Of a stretch of DNA of 64,000 nt, positions 18,071 through 26,854 are shown piece by piece; within the stretch, counting starts at the first letter, position 1, and each line of letters opens with the position of its first letter. Source of the DNA: Ignavibacteria bacterium UBA2333. Lineage in GTDB: Bacteria > Bacteroidota > Ignavibacteria > Kapaibacteriales > Kapaibacteriaceae. Under the pieces are notes generated by a model. It made no database searches. It was given only the letters and a program-made list of their open reading frames with translations, and was not told the DNA's origin. The stretch is from contig DDUR01000101.1 in the NCBI GenBank assembly GCA_002344895.1, positions 1 through 64,000 on the forward strand. Reading direction: 5' to 3'. The translations under genes and the position numbers were made by a program.

Positions 18071-18109
18071 AAACAACAACGGCCACATGATGTGTTTCAT
18101 GTGGCCGTT
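18071..18109 (-). terminator. rho-independent terminator of the nuo cluster
   Basis: Perfect 13-bp inverted repeat (AACGGCCACATGA at 18078-18090, TCATGTGGCCGTT at 18097-18109) with a 6-nt loop. Read on the minus strand it is followed by GTTGTTTT. It lies 22 bp beyond the nuoI stop. Confidence 0.8.
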
Positions 18110-18130
18110 GGATGTGGTTATCAGTTGTTG

Positions 18131-18631
18131 TTAGCGCCATTGACGGAGGAATTCGAGACGCTCCTGGAGTTGGCTGACCGGAACGAGGAGTTTGTCCTTG
18201 CCGAAGATACCCTCTTCCTGTGAGCCAAAAACAAGTTCGTAGTCCTTACTCATCACGATGGCTTCTTCAGGACAGACTTCTTCGCAGAATCCGCAATAGA
18301 TACAACGAAGCATGTTGATTTCAAACTTTTCCGGATACCGCTCTTTTTCCTGTGTGGTTTCTGCGGCACGTACTTCGATGGCCAGAGCTGGACATACACG
18401 TGAGCATAATCCACAGGCAACACAACGTTCTCCTTCTTCTTCCTGGACAAGAACGGGGCGGCCTCGATAGGATCCTTCAGGTATCCACCGCTCTTCAGGA
18501 TACTGACGCGTAAACGTTGGTTTGAACATCTGGCGGAACGTGAGTCCCAATCCACGTGCAATCTCCGGGAGATAGATTCTCTCCCAAAAGGTCATGCGTT
18601 GTGCTTCGGTATTCGTTTTGACGTTAGCCAT
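18131..18631 (-). CDS. nuoI: NADH-quinone oxidoreductase subunit I
   Basis: 166 residues. Two [4Fe-4S] ferredoxin motifs are visible: CVACGLCSRVCP and CIYCGFCEEVCP. NuoI carries clusters N6a/N6b and passes electrons towards quinone at the membrane interface of complex I. It follows nuoH by one base, and a strong terminator lies downstream, so nuoJ and later genes must be elsewhere or in another operon. Confidence 0.95.
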   Translation of the reverse strand: MANVKTNTEAQRMTFWERIYLPEIARGLGLTFRQMFKPTFTRQYPEERWIPEGSYRGRPVLVQEEEGERCVACGLCSRVCPALAIEVRAAETTQEKERYPEKFEINMLRCIYCGFCEEVCPEEAIVMSKDYELVFGSQEEGIFGKDKLLVPVSQLQERLEFLRQWR

Positions 18632-18632
18632 A

Positions 18633-19682
18633 TCAGTTCAGGAGCAACAGGACAATGCCCGTAATGGTGATGTTCGCAAGTGAGAGTGGAAGAAGAATCT
18701 TCCAACCGAGATTCATGAGCTGATCATAACGGAATCGCGGAAGTGACCAGCGAATCCATATGAAGACAAAGACAAGTGTGGCGGCCTTACCAACAAAGAC
18801 GCCGTGTTGGATGAGAACCATTGGTAAGGAGTATGGATCCAGTCCTAACAAAGCTGCTTCGTCGATAAACGGAACAGGATCCCATCCACCAAGGAAGAGA
18901 GTAGCCATAATGGCACTCGACGCCAACATGTTGCCGTACTCAGCAAGGTAGAGTAGACCAAACTTCATCCCGGAATACTCTGTGTGGTATCCACCAACAA
19001 GCTCTGGCTCGGCCTCTGGAAGGTCAAAGGGTGCGCGGTTCGTTTCAGCTAACGCTGTCACAAAGAAAATAACAAAGGCCAATGGCTGATAAAAAACGTT
19101 CCAACCATTCGCCGTCTGATACTGAATGATCTCAACAAGGTTGAGCGAACCACAAATCAGCACAACACCGATGATGCTCAAACCCATGGAGAGTTCGTAA
19201 CTGATCATCTGTGCTGCTGAACGAAGGCCTCCCATAAGGGAGTACTTACTGTTGGAGGACCAACCGGCGAGTGCAACACCATACACACCAACAGACGTCA
19301 TGGCCAGGATTGTCAACAAGGCAACATTCATGTCCGGTGCCATGGCAAGGCCATACTGCACTCCGTCAATCTCAATCAACGGCCCACTCCACGGAATCAC
19401 GGCATAGACCGTGATGGCAACGGCAATGGAGATCACCGGTGCAAGAGCATGGAATTTGTAGTCTGCAGCCGCCGGTACGATGTCTTCCTTGAGATACAGC
19501 TTAAAGACGTCGGCAAAGGACTGGAGCATACCCCACCAGCCAACGCGGTTAGGACCGAGTCGGTTCTGAATCCAGGCCGATACCTTCCGTTCTGCCAGAA
19601 CCATGTAGGCGGCAGCAATGAGCATCATGTTTACAAGCATTCCTGCTTGTGCCGTGATGATGAGGAATTGGGTGAGATTCAT
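18633..19682 (-). CDS. nuoH: NADH-quinone oxidoreductase subunit H
   Basis: 349 residues with about eight membrane helices. Family signatures are ERKVSAWIQNRLGPNRVG near the N-terminus and ETNRAPFDLPEAEPELVGGYHTEYSGM in the middle. NuoH forms much of the quinone-binding chamber of complex I and links the peripheral arm to the proton-pumping arm. Immediately downstream of nuoG. Confidence 0.96.
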   Translation of the reverse strand: MNLTQFLIITAQAGMLVNMMLIAAAYMVLAERKVSAWIQNRLGPNRVGWWGMLQSFADVFKLYLKEDIVPAAADYKFHALAPVISIAVAITVYAVIPWSGPLIEIDGVQYGLAMAPDMNVALLTILAMTSVGVYGVALAGWSSNSKYSLMGGLRSAAQMISYELSMGLSIIGVVLICGSLNLVEIIQYQTANGWNVFYQPLAFVIFFVTALAETNRAPFDLPEAEPELVGGYHTEYSGMKFGLLYLAEYGNMLASSAIMATLFLGGWDPVPFIDEAALLGLDPYSLPMVLIQHGVFVGKAATLVFVFIWIRWSLPRFRYDQLMNLGWKILLPLSLANITITGIVLLLLN

Positions 19683-19686
19683 GTGC

Positions 19687-21462
19687 TTAGTTCGGCTTCA
19701 GAACGTGCGATTCATAGATAACGCCAACAGGTTCCGGCTTGTCGGCTTTTCCAAGGATGATGCCATGATAGGCATCGAGCAGTTCGTACGACATTCTTGA
19801 GAAGGCCGGAACGTGTGCTGCAAGGTCCGAGAACACTGCTTCCGATGATGTCCATGTATACGTGGTGCCCATTGCCTGGGCGAGTGACTTAACGATCTTC
19901 CAGGCCGGCCGTACGTCACGACGTACACCTTGTGCCCAACGATCATTCCACTGTCCGTACTTGTCCCAGCGCGACTGCTTCATTCCCATACGACCGATGT
20001 TTTCGACCGTGGTAATTGCTGGTTCAAATCGCTGAACTCGGTGAAGGACGTTCGTGAATGTTCCTTCTGTTTCTGCAAACGATGCCGTCGCAAGAAGGAC
20101 GGTTGCTTGATTGGCCGTTACACTTCGATGCGACGACAGAACAATCAGTGCGTCGACAGATGCAATGGCTGCGGAGAGGTCTGCCGAAAGTGTCTCAAGA
20201 CTATCCTCAAGCACAATAACGGCCTTGATGTCTCCCCTGCTCACACGATCCTTCAGATTCTCAATACCATGACCACTACCGGAAGGAACAATCCCTACAC
20301 TGTGTGCGCCAATGGCATTCGGTGCTGTTTCGTTCACCCGCAGGTGGTTGTCACCAAAGGTATGGTCGTTATGCTTGATGAAGTCGATGTTCGGTGTCGA
20401 CAGTACATCCTTGGCAAACCGAGCCAAGGCATAGTTGTCTTCATTTGATGCAAATGCCGAACCAACAACGGCAATCTGTTGCCCCTTGAGCCCCTTTAAC
20501 GAATCAACGGCGAGTGCAAGTGCTTCATCCCATGTAGCAGGAACAAGCTGACCATGTTGACGGATCATTGGCCCATCAACACGATTCTCGTTCACAACAG
20601 CCGGCATGGTGAGTCGGCCAATGTCACACATCCAGTACTTGTTCACATGCGGATTGGTCCGTGGCTCCGTGCGAAGAACTTCGTTGTTCATCACACCAAG
20701 TTTGATGTTACAGCCACGAGCACAACCGGTACAGATACTGTCGGTAAACGACATTTCCCAGACGCGGGCCTTAAAGCGGAAGTCAATACTTGTAAGTGCG
20801 CCAACGGGACAAATGTCAATCACGTTCATCGAGTATGGACTGTCAAACGTCGTACCTGGGAAGGTCTCGATCGTGACGTGATCACCGCGTCGGACAAACG
20901 TGAGAACCGGCTGTTCAGCAACTTCAGCGGCAAAACGAATACAGCGCGAACAGGAGATACACCGTTCGCCGTCGAACATGATGTTCTCAGAAAGTTCAAC
21001 GCGTTTTGGCTTATGGACCTTTTCTTCGATAAAACGGCTTGTACCACGTGAGTGGACAAAGGCATATTCCTGAAGCTTACACTGACCTGCTTCGTCGCAG
21101 ATTGGACAGTCCAGTGGATGGTTGATGAGTAACATCTCCATCACGTTGTTCTGGGCTTCTACAGCTACGTCGCTGACCGTTTCAACGAACATGCCGTCGG
21201 CCACTGGTGTGGCACAGGCAATCTGCATCTTTGGTATCCAGGCGACAACAGGCTTACCAGACTCGTCATACAACAATGACCCGTCTGTGTCCTTCTTGTG
21301 GCTACCAACACGCACAAGACACATGCGGCAATTCCCGGCAACGGTAAGTGCCGGATGCCAACAAAAGTGCGGGATGGTTATTCCGCTCTCAAGAGCCGCC
21401 TCGATGATGGTCTTTCCCGGGGCAGCTTCGAGGACCTGCCCGTCAAGATGGATCTGTGGCAT
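19687..21462 (-). CDS. nuoG: NADH-quinone oxidoreductase subunit G
   Basis: 591 residues, shorter than the roughly 900 of enterobacterial NuoG. It has the [2Fe-2S] N-terminal domain (CWHPALTVAGNCRMCLVRV), a His/Cys site (HPLDCPICDEAGQC), a [4Fe-4S] site (CISCSRC) and a molybdopterin-like region opening with CTGCARGCN. NuoG conducts electrons from the FMN module to the membrane arm. First gene of the nuoG-nuoH-nuoI run; the bases upstream (21463-21617) are shared with the divergent outer-membrane protein gene. Confidence 0.95.
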   Translation of the reverse strand: MPQIHLDGQVLEAAPGKTIIEAALESGITIPHFCWHPALTVAGNCRMCLVRVGSHKKDTDGSLLYDESGKPVVAWIPKMQIACATPVADGMFVETVSDVAVEAQNNVMEMLLINHPLDCPICDEAGQCKLQEYAFVHSRGTSRFIEEKVHKPKRVELSENIMFDGERCISCSRCIRFAAEVAEQPVLTFVRRGDHVTIETFPGTTFDSPYSMNVIDICPVGALTSIDFRFKARVWEMSFTDSICTGCARGCNIKLGVMNNEVLRTEPRTNPHVNKYWMCDIGRLTMPAVVNENRVDGPMIRQHGQLVPATWDEALALAVDSLKGLKGQQIAVVGSAFASNEDNYALARFAKDVLSTPNIDFIKHNDHTFGDNHLRVNETAPNAIGAHSVGIVPSGSGHGIENLKDRVSRGDIKAVIVLEDSLETLSADLSAAIASVDALIVLSSHRSVTANQATVLLATASFAETEGTFTNVLHRVQRFEPAITTVENIGRMGMKQSRWDKYGQWNDRWAQGVRRDVRPAWKIVKSLAQAMGTTYTWTSSEAVFSDLAAHVPAFSRMSYELLDAYHGIILGKADKPEPVGVIYESHVLKPN

Positions 21463-21617
21463 CGTTCGTTTCCGGTGGAAGAATCGCGGTTCAACCGCAA
21501 TGCAGGCAAAAGTAATGGGAAATCCGAAAACGCAGGCAAGGAACGTGTGGACAGCAGATTGATTCGATGCAGAAATCCTTCTTCGTCACGGTCGTCGTAC
21601 GCTCGTTATCTTCGAAC

Positions 21618-22208
21618 ATGTTTCTATCCCGCCACCGTTCCTCCGCTATCATCATTGTGTGCAGCCTCCTGGTAGGCACGGCCAAACTGTATGCTAACGA
21701 TCAGTGGCTCGTAGGAGCACTCTCGTTTGTGCGTCCAGTAGGAGCCCTCGCACGTGATCTTGATGCCAAACCTGCCTTGGGGTTTCAGTTGGCATATCAG
21801 TTTGAGGCAGAAAAGATTCTACGTCTGGGATTTGGCGGCACGTGGATGTCGTCGCGATTAGGAACAACGCCAACGGGTACGGACCTATCGACGTTTGACC
21901 TAACGATGTATCAGATCCATGCTATGTCCAGACTTCGATTCCTGAAACACGGCTGGTCACCGTATGTCGAGGCTGAACTTGGTATGTCCTTCCTGACTAT
22001 CTCTCAGGAAGTTGCCAACATGCCACGCAGAATTGATGGTCTGGAAGATGTCCGGCCGTCAGTTGCTGCAGCAATTGGGGTTCAGGTGCCGGTGAATGAA
22101 ACCGTTGATATTGATGTACGCGGACGATTTACGTTTACACGAGCCGACGTTGACGATGACTTTGGTACAGCCGGCATAGCAGCAGGTATTGTCTGGAAAC
22201 TTCGATAA
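21618..22208 (+). CDS. outer-membrane beta-barrel protein, hypothetical
   Basis: 196 residues from the ATG at 21618, giving a signal peptide (SSAIIIVCSLLVGTAKLYAN). An earlier in-frame ATG at 21567 would place 17 extra residues before the signal and is less likely. The mature part has repeated amphipathic strands (LGFQLAYQFE, ILRLGFGGTWM, SPYVEAELGMSFL, ETVDIDVRGRFTFTR) and ends in AGIVWKLR, typical of an eight-stranded barrel. Function unknown. Divergent from nuoG. Confidence 0.75.
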   Translation: MFLSRHRSSAIIIVCSLLVGTAKLYANDQWLVGALSFVRPVGALARDLDAKPALGFQLAYQFEAEKILRLGFGGTWMSSRLGTTPTGTDLSTFDLTMYQIHAMSRLRFLKHGWSPYVEAELGMSFLTISQEVANMPRRIDGLEDVRPSVAAAIGVQVPVNETVDIDVRGRFTFTRADVDDDFGTAGIAAGIVWKLR

Positions 22209-22262
22209 GTATTTACTGTAAACCCAAACACTAACAGTACAACAAAGCATGTCCGGCTACGA

Positions 22263-23066
22263 TCAGAGTCGGCTGATACTGCTTTGTTGTCCAATACTGT
22301 GGGCTACTCGATGAATATCCGGTTCGAGTTTGGCTTCGGCTGCACGCCAGATGGCCTGACACGGAAATCGATTTTCGAACAGAGCTCGTCCGATTACAAC
22401 ACTATCCACATTTTTCGGCAGGCGAGACTGTAGATCCCAGAGATCCTGTGGAGATGCTATACCGCCAGCTGTTGTAATACGCATCGGCGTGAGTGAGGCG
22501 ATTCGGATGACCGTGTCCACATCTTCACCCGTAAGATTCCCCTCCCAGTCCTGTTCCGTATAGATTAACCTGCGTCCGCCGAGTTCGTGAACATGACGGA
22601 TGTACTCTTCATCGGGCACCATTCCGACACCTTCACCCAGGTCTACGTCGCCATTGTGAGCCCGACATCCAAAAATGACACGACTTGGTGAGAACTCATC
22701 GAGCAATTCACGGACGGCATCTGGTTCTGTCCATGCGAGAACATTAACGGCAACACGATACACACCACGTTCGAGAAGTTGGCGATAGACGTCAGCATTA
22801 TTCTGGAATGTGACAAACTCAATAGGAATGTCGACACTCTTTTGCATTTCAACGACGGTTTCAAGTGTTGCCTCGTCAAAACAGCCGGTGAACGACTCAA
22901 TGTCCGTGACATGGATACACTTAAAGTTCTCACGCCGGAAAAGTTGGGCCAGCTCAACGGGATGTTCGCTGAGTGCACCATAGAGTGATTCTGTGCCGCG
23001 CGCTCCTTGAATACAGCGCTGGCAGCGACCACTACGGAGTTCTATGGATGGGATGACGAGTAACAT
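22263..23066 (-). CDS. HisA-like (beta/alpha)8 protein with altered catalytic residues
   Basis: 267 residues resembling HisA, the phosphoribosylformimino isomerase of histidine synthesis: IPSIELRSGRC at the N-terminus, IHVTDIESF, TAGGIASP and VIGRALFE phosphate-binding loops near the end. The two aspartates essential in HisA appear changed: the first (IPAIDL in typical HisA) is Glu (IPSIEL), and the second, normally in a SLDxRxG loop, falls in FGCRAHNG where it aligns with Arg. It may be a divergent HisA or a paralogue with another substrate. No other his genes are nearby; it follows ruvA by one base. Confidence 0.7.
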   Translation of the reverse strand: MLLVIPSIELRSGRCQRCIQGARGTESLYGALSEHPVELAQLFRRENFKCIHVTDIESFTGCFDEATLETVVEMQKSVDIPIEFVTFQNNADVYRQLLERGVYRVAVNVLAWTEPDAVRELLDEFSPSRVIFGCRAHNGDVDLGEGVGMVPDEEYIRHVHELGGRRLIYTEQDWEGNLTGEDVDTVIRIASLTPMRITTAGGIASPQDLWDLQSRLPKNVDSVVIGRALFENRFPCQAIWRAAEAKLEPDIHRVAHSIGQQSSISRL

Positions 23067-23067
23067 G

Positions 23068-23676
23068 TCAGTTGCGAAGGGCCTTCCGAATGATGGCATC
23101 AACGGGGCCGCCGCGTAAGGACGTATCAGCGTCCACAACAGTGCTCACGGCTTTTTCTGCTGCTGCACGAGTAAATCCCAAGGCAAGTAAAGCGCTTACA
23201 GCATCATCGATGGCGTCGTTGCCTGCCGCAAGAACAGCATCAGCCCCTTCTGCCCCTTGACGCTCAGGGACGACTCCAATCATCTTTTCTCGGAGCTCGA
23301 TAATCATCCGCTCCGCCGTCTTTTTTCCCACACCTGGTAAACGCTGAAGTGCAGCTGCGTTCCCGGCAACGAGGTTCTTTCGTAGATCGGCAATTGATGT
23401 AGCCGAAAGTATACCAATTGCCGTTCGGCCGCCAATTCCCTGAACGTTTGTCAACAGATAGAACGACTCTCGTTCGGCATCCGTGGCAAAACCAAAGAGT
23501 GTCATGGAGTCCTCGCGCACCTGAAGCACCGTCAGCAGTGTCACGTTTTCGGCTCGTCGCGACACAACGTCAAGTGTCGAGAGAGGAACACTCACGACAT
23601 ATCCCACGCCATGAACGTCAAGGACGACGTCCATACCGCGGACCGAAACCAGTGTTCCCGTGAGCTGAGCTATCAT
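23068..23676 (-). CDS. ruvA: Holliday junction branch migration protein RuvA
   Basis: 202 residues. N-terminal OB fold beginning MIAQLTGTLVSV, two helix-hairpin-helix motifs (LLTNVQGIGGRTAIGIL and LQRLPGVGKKTAERMIIELREK), a linker, and a C-terminal RuvB-binding domain (DAVSALLALGFTRAAAEKAV). RuvA binds four-way junctions and directs RuvB-driven branch migration. ATG 23676 is preferred to 23685 because the OB fold starts there. Divergent from yraN. Confidence 0.95.
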   Translation of the reverse strand: MIAQLTGTLVSVRGMDVVLDVHGVGYVVSVPLSTLDVVSRRAENVTLLTVLQVREDSMTLFGFATDAERESFYLLTNVQGIGGRTAIGILSATSIADLRKNLVAGNAAALQRLPGVGKKTAERMIIELREKMIGVVPERQGAEGADAVLAAGNDAIDDAVSALLALGFTRAAAEKAVSTVVDADTSLRGGPVDAIIRKALRN

Positions 23677-23689
23677 GGAGTGCAAAACT

Positions 23690-24058
23690 ATGACAACGCC
23701 CGATGGTACAACGTCGTCAATTGGTGAGTGGGCCGAGAATATTGCTGCCCGTCATCTCGAGGCCGCTGGGTGGATCATCCTTGAGCGGAACTGGAAGTAC
23801 AAGAACATGGGAGAGATTGACATCATTGCCGTTGATGGAGAGGTGCTGGTATTTATCGAAGTACGCTACCGAACACGGACGGAGTATGGCACACCGGAGG
23901 ACAGTATCACAGCCGTAAAGGTGCGAAAGGTGCGTCGTACTGCCGAGCTGTACATGATCATGAAGGGGCGCTGGGGATGTCCCTGCCGATGTGATGCCAT
24001 TGCCGTAGATCTGGCCGACGGGAAGATGGATATTCGACATTATCGAGATGCGTTCTAA
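23690..24058 (+). CDS. yraN: YraN/UPF0102 family putative endonuclease
   Basis: 122 residues. Contains the family core GEWAENIAARHLEAAGWIILERNW, then GEIDIIAVDG and LVFIEVRYR, i.e. the D...ExK-like restriction-endonuclease fold seen in archaeal Holliday-junction resolvase homologues (the usual Lys is Arg in EVR). Cellular role unknown. It is divergent from ruvA with only 13 bp between starts, so the promoters overlap the genes. Confidence 0.88.
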   Translation: MTTPDGTTSSIGEWAENIAARHLEAAGWIILERNWKYKNMGEIDIIAVDGEVLVFIEVRYRTRTEYGTPEDSITAVKVRKVRRTAELYMIMKGRWGCPCRCDAIAVDLADGKMDIRHYRDAF

Positions 24059-24081
24059 CATCGTGGCTATTTTCGTGCCCA

Positions 24082-25164
24082 ATGTGGCAATACATCATCA
24101 AGCGAACGCTGCTTTTTCTGCCGACGCTCTTCCTCATCACGGTGATTTCGTTCGCCGTGAGTAGGCTTGCTCCAGGAGATCCGGCGGCAACGAAGGTTGG
24201 GCAAGGGGGCGAAGGGGGCTTTACCGGCAACTCGTCGTTAAACGACCGTCAGGTTCAACTCATTCGTGAACAATGGCACCTGGATAAGCCGGTGTGGCAG
24301 CAGTACGTCATTTGGACATCGGGAATCCTTCTTTGTGACGCTACAAAGGTCTTCACGAAAGCCGGCACGGACTGGTCGGCCTTCCGCTTTACGGGCACCC
24401 CTGACCTCGGAAGGTCGTTTATCGACAATCGTCCGGTGTGGGATAAACTCACAGACCGACTGCCAATCACCTTAATCATGAACTTTTTGGCAATCGTTAT
24501 TGCCTACGGAATTGCTGTACCCATCGGCATCAAGTCTGCATCACGCCCCGGTACACGGTCAGACCGTGTGACATCGCTGTTTCTTTTTGCGCTGTATTCA
24601 TTGCCTGTCTTTTGGACGGCTACATTGGCCTTGACGTTTTTAGCGAATCCAGACTTTCTCTCAATCTTTCCTTCCAGTGGACTTCGATCTCCAGGATTTT
24701 CCACGGGATGGCCTTGGTGGAAACGAGCAGGTGACTACGTATGGCATCTCATCCTTCCGATGATGATCTACGTTTACGCCGACTTTGCCTTTATCTCGCG
24801 TCAGATGCGATCGTCGATGCTGGAAGTCATCCGACAGGACTTCGTGAGAACCGCACGAGCAAAGGGCCTGTCAGAGAACAAGGTCATCTACCGTCATGCC
24901 TTTCGGAATGCTCTCATTCCGCTCATTACATTGTTAACTGCGATTGTGCCAACTCTCATTGGCGGATCTGTCATTATTGAAACCATCTTTAGCATACCAG
25001 GAATGGGACAACTCTCGTTCCAGGCCATCAATGCCAAGGATTATCCCGTCATCATGGCCGTCTTCACGATGACGGCTGTCCTCACACTTGTGGGAATGTT
25101 GCTTGCCGACATTCTTTATTCCGTGGCCGACCCAAGAATCAGTTATGGCAAAAAGTCAGCATAA
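24082..25164 (+). CDS. oligopeptide/dipeptide ABC transporter permease, DppB/OppB type
   Basis: 360 residues with an N-terminal membrane helix (LLFLPTLFLITVISFAVS followed by RLAPGDPA), a periplasmic loop and five more helices. The EAA loop lies around DFVRTARAKGLSENKVIYRHAFRNALIP. It pairs with the next gene to form the membrane channel of a peptide or nickel importer. The inserted periplasmic loop is longer than in E. coli homologues. No substrate-binding protein or ATPase gene is adjacent. Confidence 0.92.
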   Translation: MWQYIIKRTLLFLPTLFLITVISFAVSRLAPGDPAATKVGQGGEGGFTGNSSLNDRQVQLIREQWHLDKPVWQQYVIWTSGILLCDATKVFTKAGTDWSAFRFTGTPDLGRSFIDNRPVWDKLTDRLPITLIMNFLAIVIAYGIAVPIGIKSASRPGTRSDRVTSLFLFALYSLPVFWTATLALTFLANPDFLSIFPSSGLRSPGFSTGWPWWKRAGDYVWHLILPMMIYVYADFAFISRQMRSSMLEVIRQDFVRTARAKGLSENKVIYRHAFRNALIPLITLLTAIVPTLIGGSVIIETIFSIPGMGQLSFQAINAKDYPVIMAVFTMTAVLTLVGMLLADILYSVADPRISYGKKSA

Positions 25165-26179
25165 CCACGACGGAGAGTCGTACGGCAAGTTTGTCCGACG
25201 CCAGTTCACAAAACACCGTGCTGGTGTATGGAGTGTCCGTATAGTGGCATGTATTGCTGTACTGGCCCTGTTCGCCGACATTCTGGCAAGTGACAAGCCG
25301 TTGGTAGCATCGTATCGCGGTGACGTAATGTTCCCGGTGTTTAAGCAGTATGCTGTTGATCTTGGTCTTTCCACATGGGATCCTTCTCTTGCAACGGCTG
25401 ACTTTCGAACAGTGACATATGACTGGGCAGTCTTCCCACCCGTGCCCTACAATCCGACATCCACGGATAAAACACTAACAAGTCTTCAGGACTGTGCACC
25501 CAGTGGCGAACATTGGCTCGGTACAGACAACATCGGTCGTGACGTACTAGCAGGGATTATCCACGGCTCGCGTTATGCGTTATCCATTGGCTTTATCGCT
25601 ATGGGAATAGCCCTTGCTATCGGAATACTCTTAGGTGCAATTGCAGGGTACTTTGGTGGATTTATTGACATCGTTATCTCTCGCCTCATTGAGATAAACA
25701 TTACGTTTCCACGGTTTTTCCTCATCTTGACCATCGTGGCTATGGTAGAGCAAGGATCAGTGTGGTTGGTAATGACGATTATTGGTTTGACAGGATGGAC
25801 AAACATTGCCCGATTTATGCGAGGTGAAGTCCTACGGGTTCGAAACCTCGACTACGTGACGGCCGCAACGGCCCTGGGCTATTCATCTCCACGCATCATC
25901 TTCCGTCACGTAATGCCAAACGCTATTGCACCTGTATTGATTTATGCAGCCTTTGGCGTTGTTGGTACGATTCTCCTTGAGAGTTCACTCTCCTTCCTCG
26001 GAGTTGGCTTACCTCCTACCGTTGTCACATGGGGAAGTATTCTCAACAAGGCTAAGGCATCCACATCATCGTGGTGGTTAGCAGTGTTTCCGGGTCTGAT
26101 GATTTTTATCACGGTATGTGCCTTTAACCTCATCGGTGATGCACTCCGTGATGCGACGGATCCACGCCTGCGTCAGTGA
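25145..26179 (+). CDS. oligopeptide/dipeptide ABC transporter permease, DppC/OppC type
   Basis: 344 residues. N-terminal helix VRIVACIAVLALFADILA, the family motif HWLGTDNIGRDVLAGIIHGSR, then the inner-membrane core with the EAA loop (RNLDYVTAATALGYSSPRIIFRHVMPNAIAP). Heterodimer partner of the preceding permease, whose 3' end it overlaps by 20 bp, so translation is probably coupled. Confidence 0.92.
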   Translation: MAKSQHNHDGESYGKFVRRQFTKHRAGVWSVRIVACIAVLALFADILASDKPLVASYRGDVMFPVFKQYAVDLGLSTWDPSLATADFRTVTYDWAVFPPVPYNPTSTDKTLTSLQDCAPSGEHWLGTDNIGRDVLAGIIHGSRYALSIGFIAMGIALAIGILLGAIAGYFGGFIDIVISRLIEINITFPRFFLILTIVAMVEQGSVWLVMTIIGLTGWTNIARFMRGEVLRVRNLDYVTAATALGYSSPRIIFRHVMPNAIAPVLIYAAFGVVGTILLESSLSFLGVGLPPTVVTWGSILNKAKASTSSWWLAVFPGLMIFITVCAFNLIGDALRDATDPRLRQ

Positions 26180-26207
26180 TCCGTCAAAGGCACAACTCTC
26201 CGAGACA

Positions 26208-26849
26208 TTACGGGCTTAACCGAGAAATCGTCCAGCCCGTTTCGCCCCTTTCATAAAGTATTCTATCATGGAGTCGCGACGGTCTACCCTGCCAGAACTC
26301 CATGGCATCCGGGAGTAGTCGGTAACCGCCCCAAAATGGTGGTAGTGGAACGTTACCATCGGAATATTGACGTTCGAGCTCGATGGTACGCCGTTCCAAT
26401 TCATCGCGTGATGAAAGTGGCTGACTTTGTTGTGACGCCCACGCTCCAATTTTTGAACCGAGTGGACGCGTTCTAAAGTATGCTTCCGACTCTTCAATCG
26501 TAATCTTTTCAGCTCTACCCTCAACACGTACTTGTCGTTGCAGATCTGGCCAGAAGAACAGTAATGAAGCATATGGATTAGATTCAAGATCTGTTCCCTT
26601 GCGGCTCGTATAGTTCGTGTAGAATACAAATCCTTCGTCAATACCTTTCAACAATACCGTTCGCGCAGAAGGACGCCCATTTGCACCCACGGTGGCAAGC
26701 GTCATCGCAGTTGGTTCGAGAACCTCTGCAGCGAGGACTTCATCCATCCACCGTGAAAACTGCTCTAACGGATTATGGGCCACCGAAAACTCGTCAAGCG
26801 TCTCACGCTGATACTCAGTACGTAGGTCGGCAATGTCTCTACGATTCAT
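26208..26849 (-). CDS. pdxH: pyridoxamine 5'-phosphate oxidase
   Basis: 213 residues, the usual PdxH length. PTAMTLATVGANGRPSARTVLLKG and FYTNYTSRKGTDLESNP bind FMN and substrate, and the C-terminal EFWQGRPSRLHDR signature is present. It oxidises pyridoxine/pyridoxamine 5'-phosphate to PLP. Last gene of the leftward hydrolase operon, starting 5 bp after the peptidase stop. Confidence 0.95.
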   Translation of the reverse strand: MNRRDIADLRTEYQRETLDEFSVAHNPLEQFSRWMDEVLAAEVLEPTAMTLATVGANGRPSARTVLLKGIDEGFVFYTNYTSRKGTDLESNPYASLLFFWPDLQRQVRVEGRAEKITIEESEAYFRTRPLGSKIGAWASQQSQPLSSRDELERRTIELERQYSDGNVPLPPFWGGYRLLPDAMEFWQGRPSRLHDRILYERGETGWTISRLSP

Positions 26850-26854
26850 AATGT

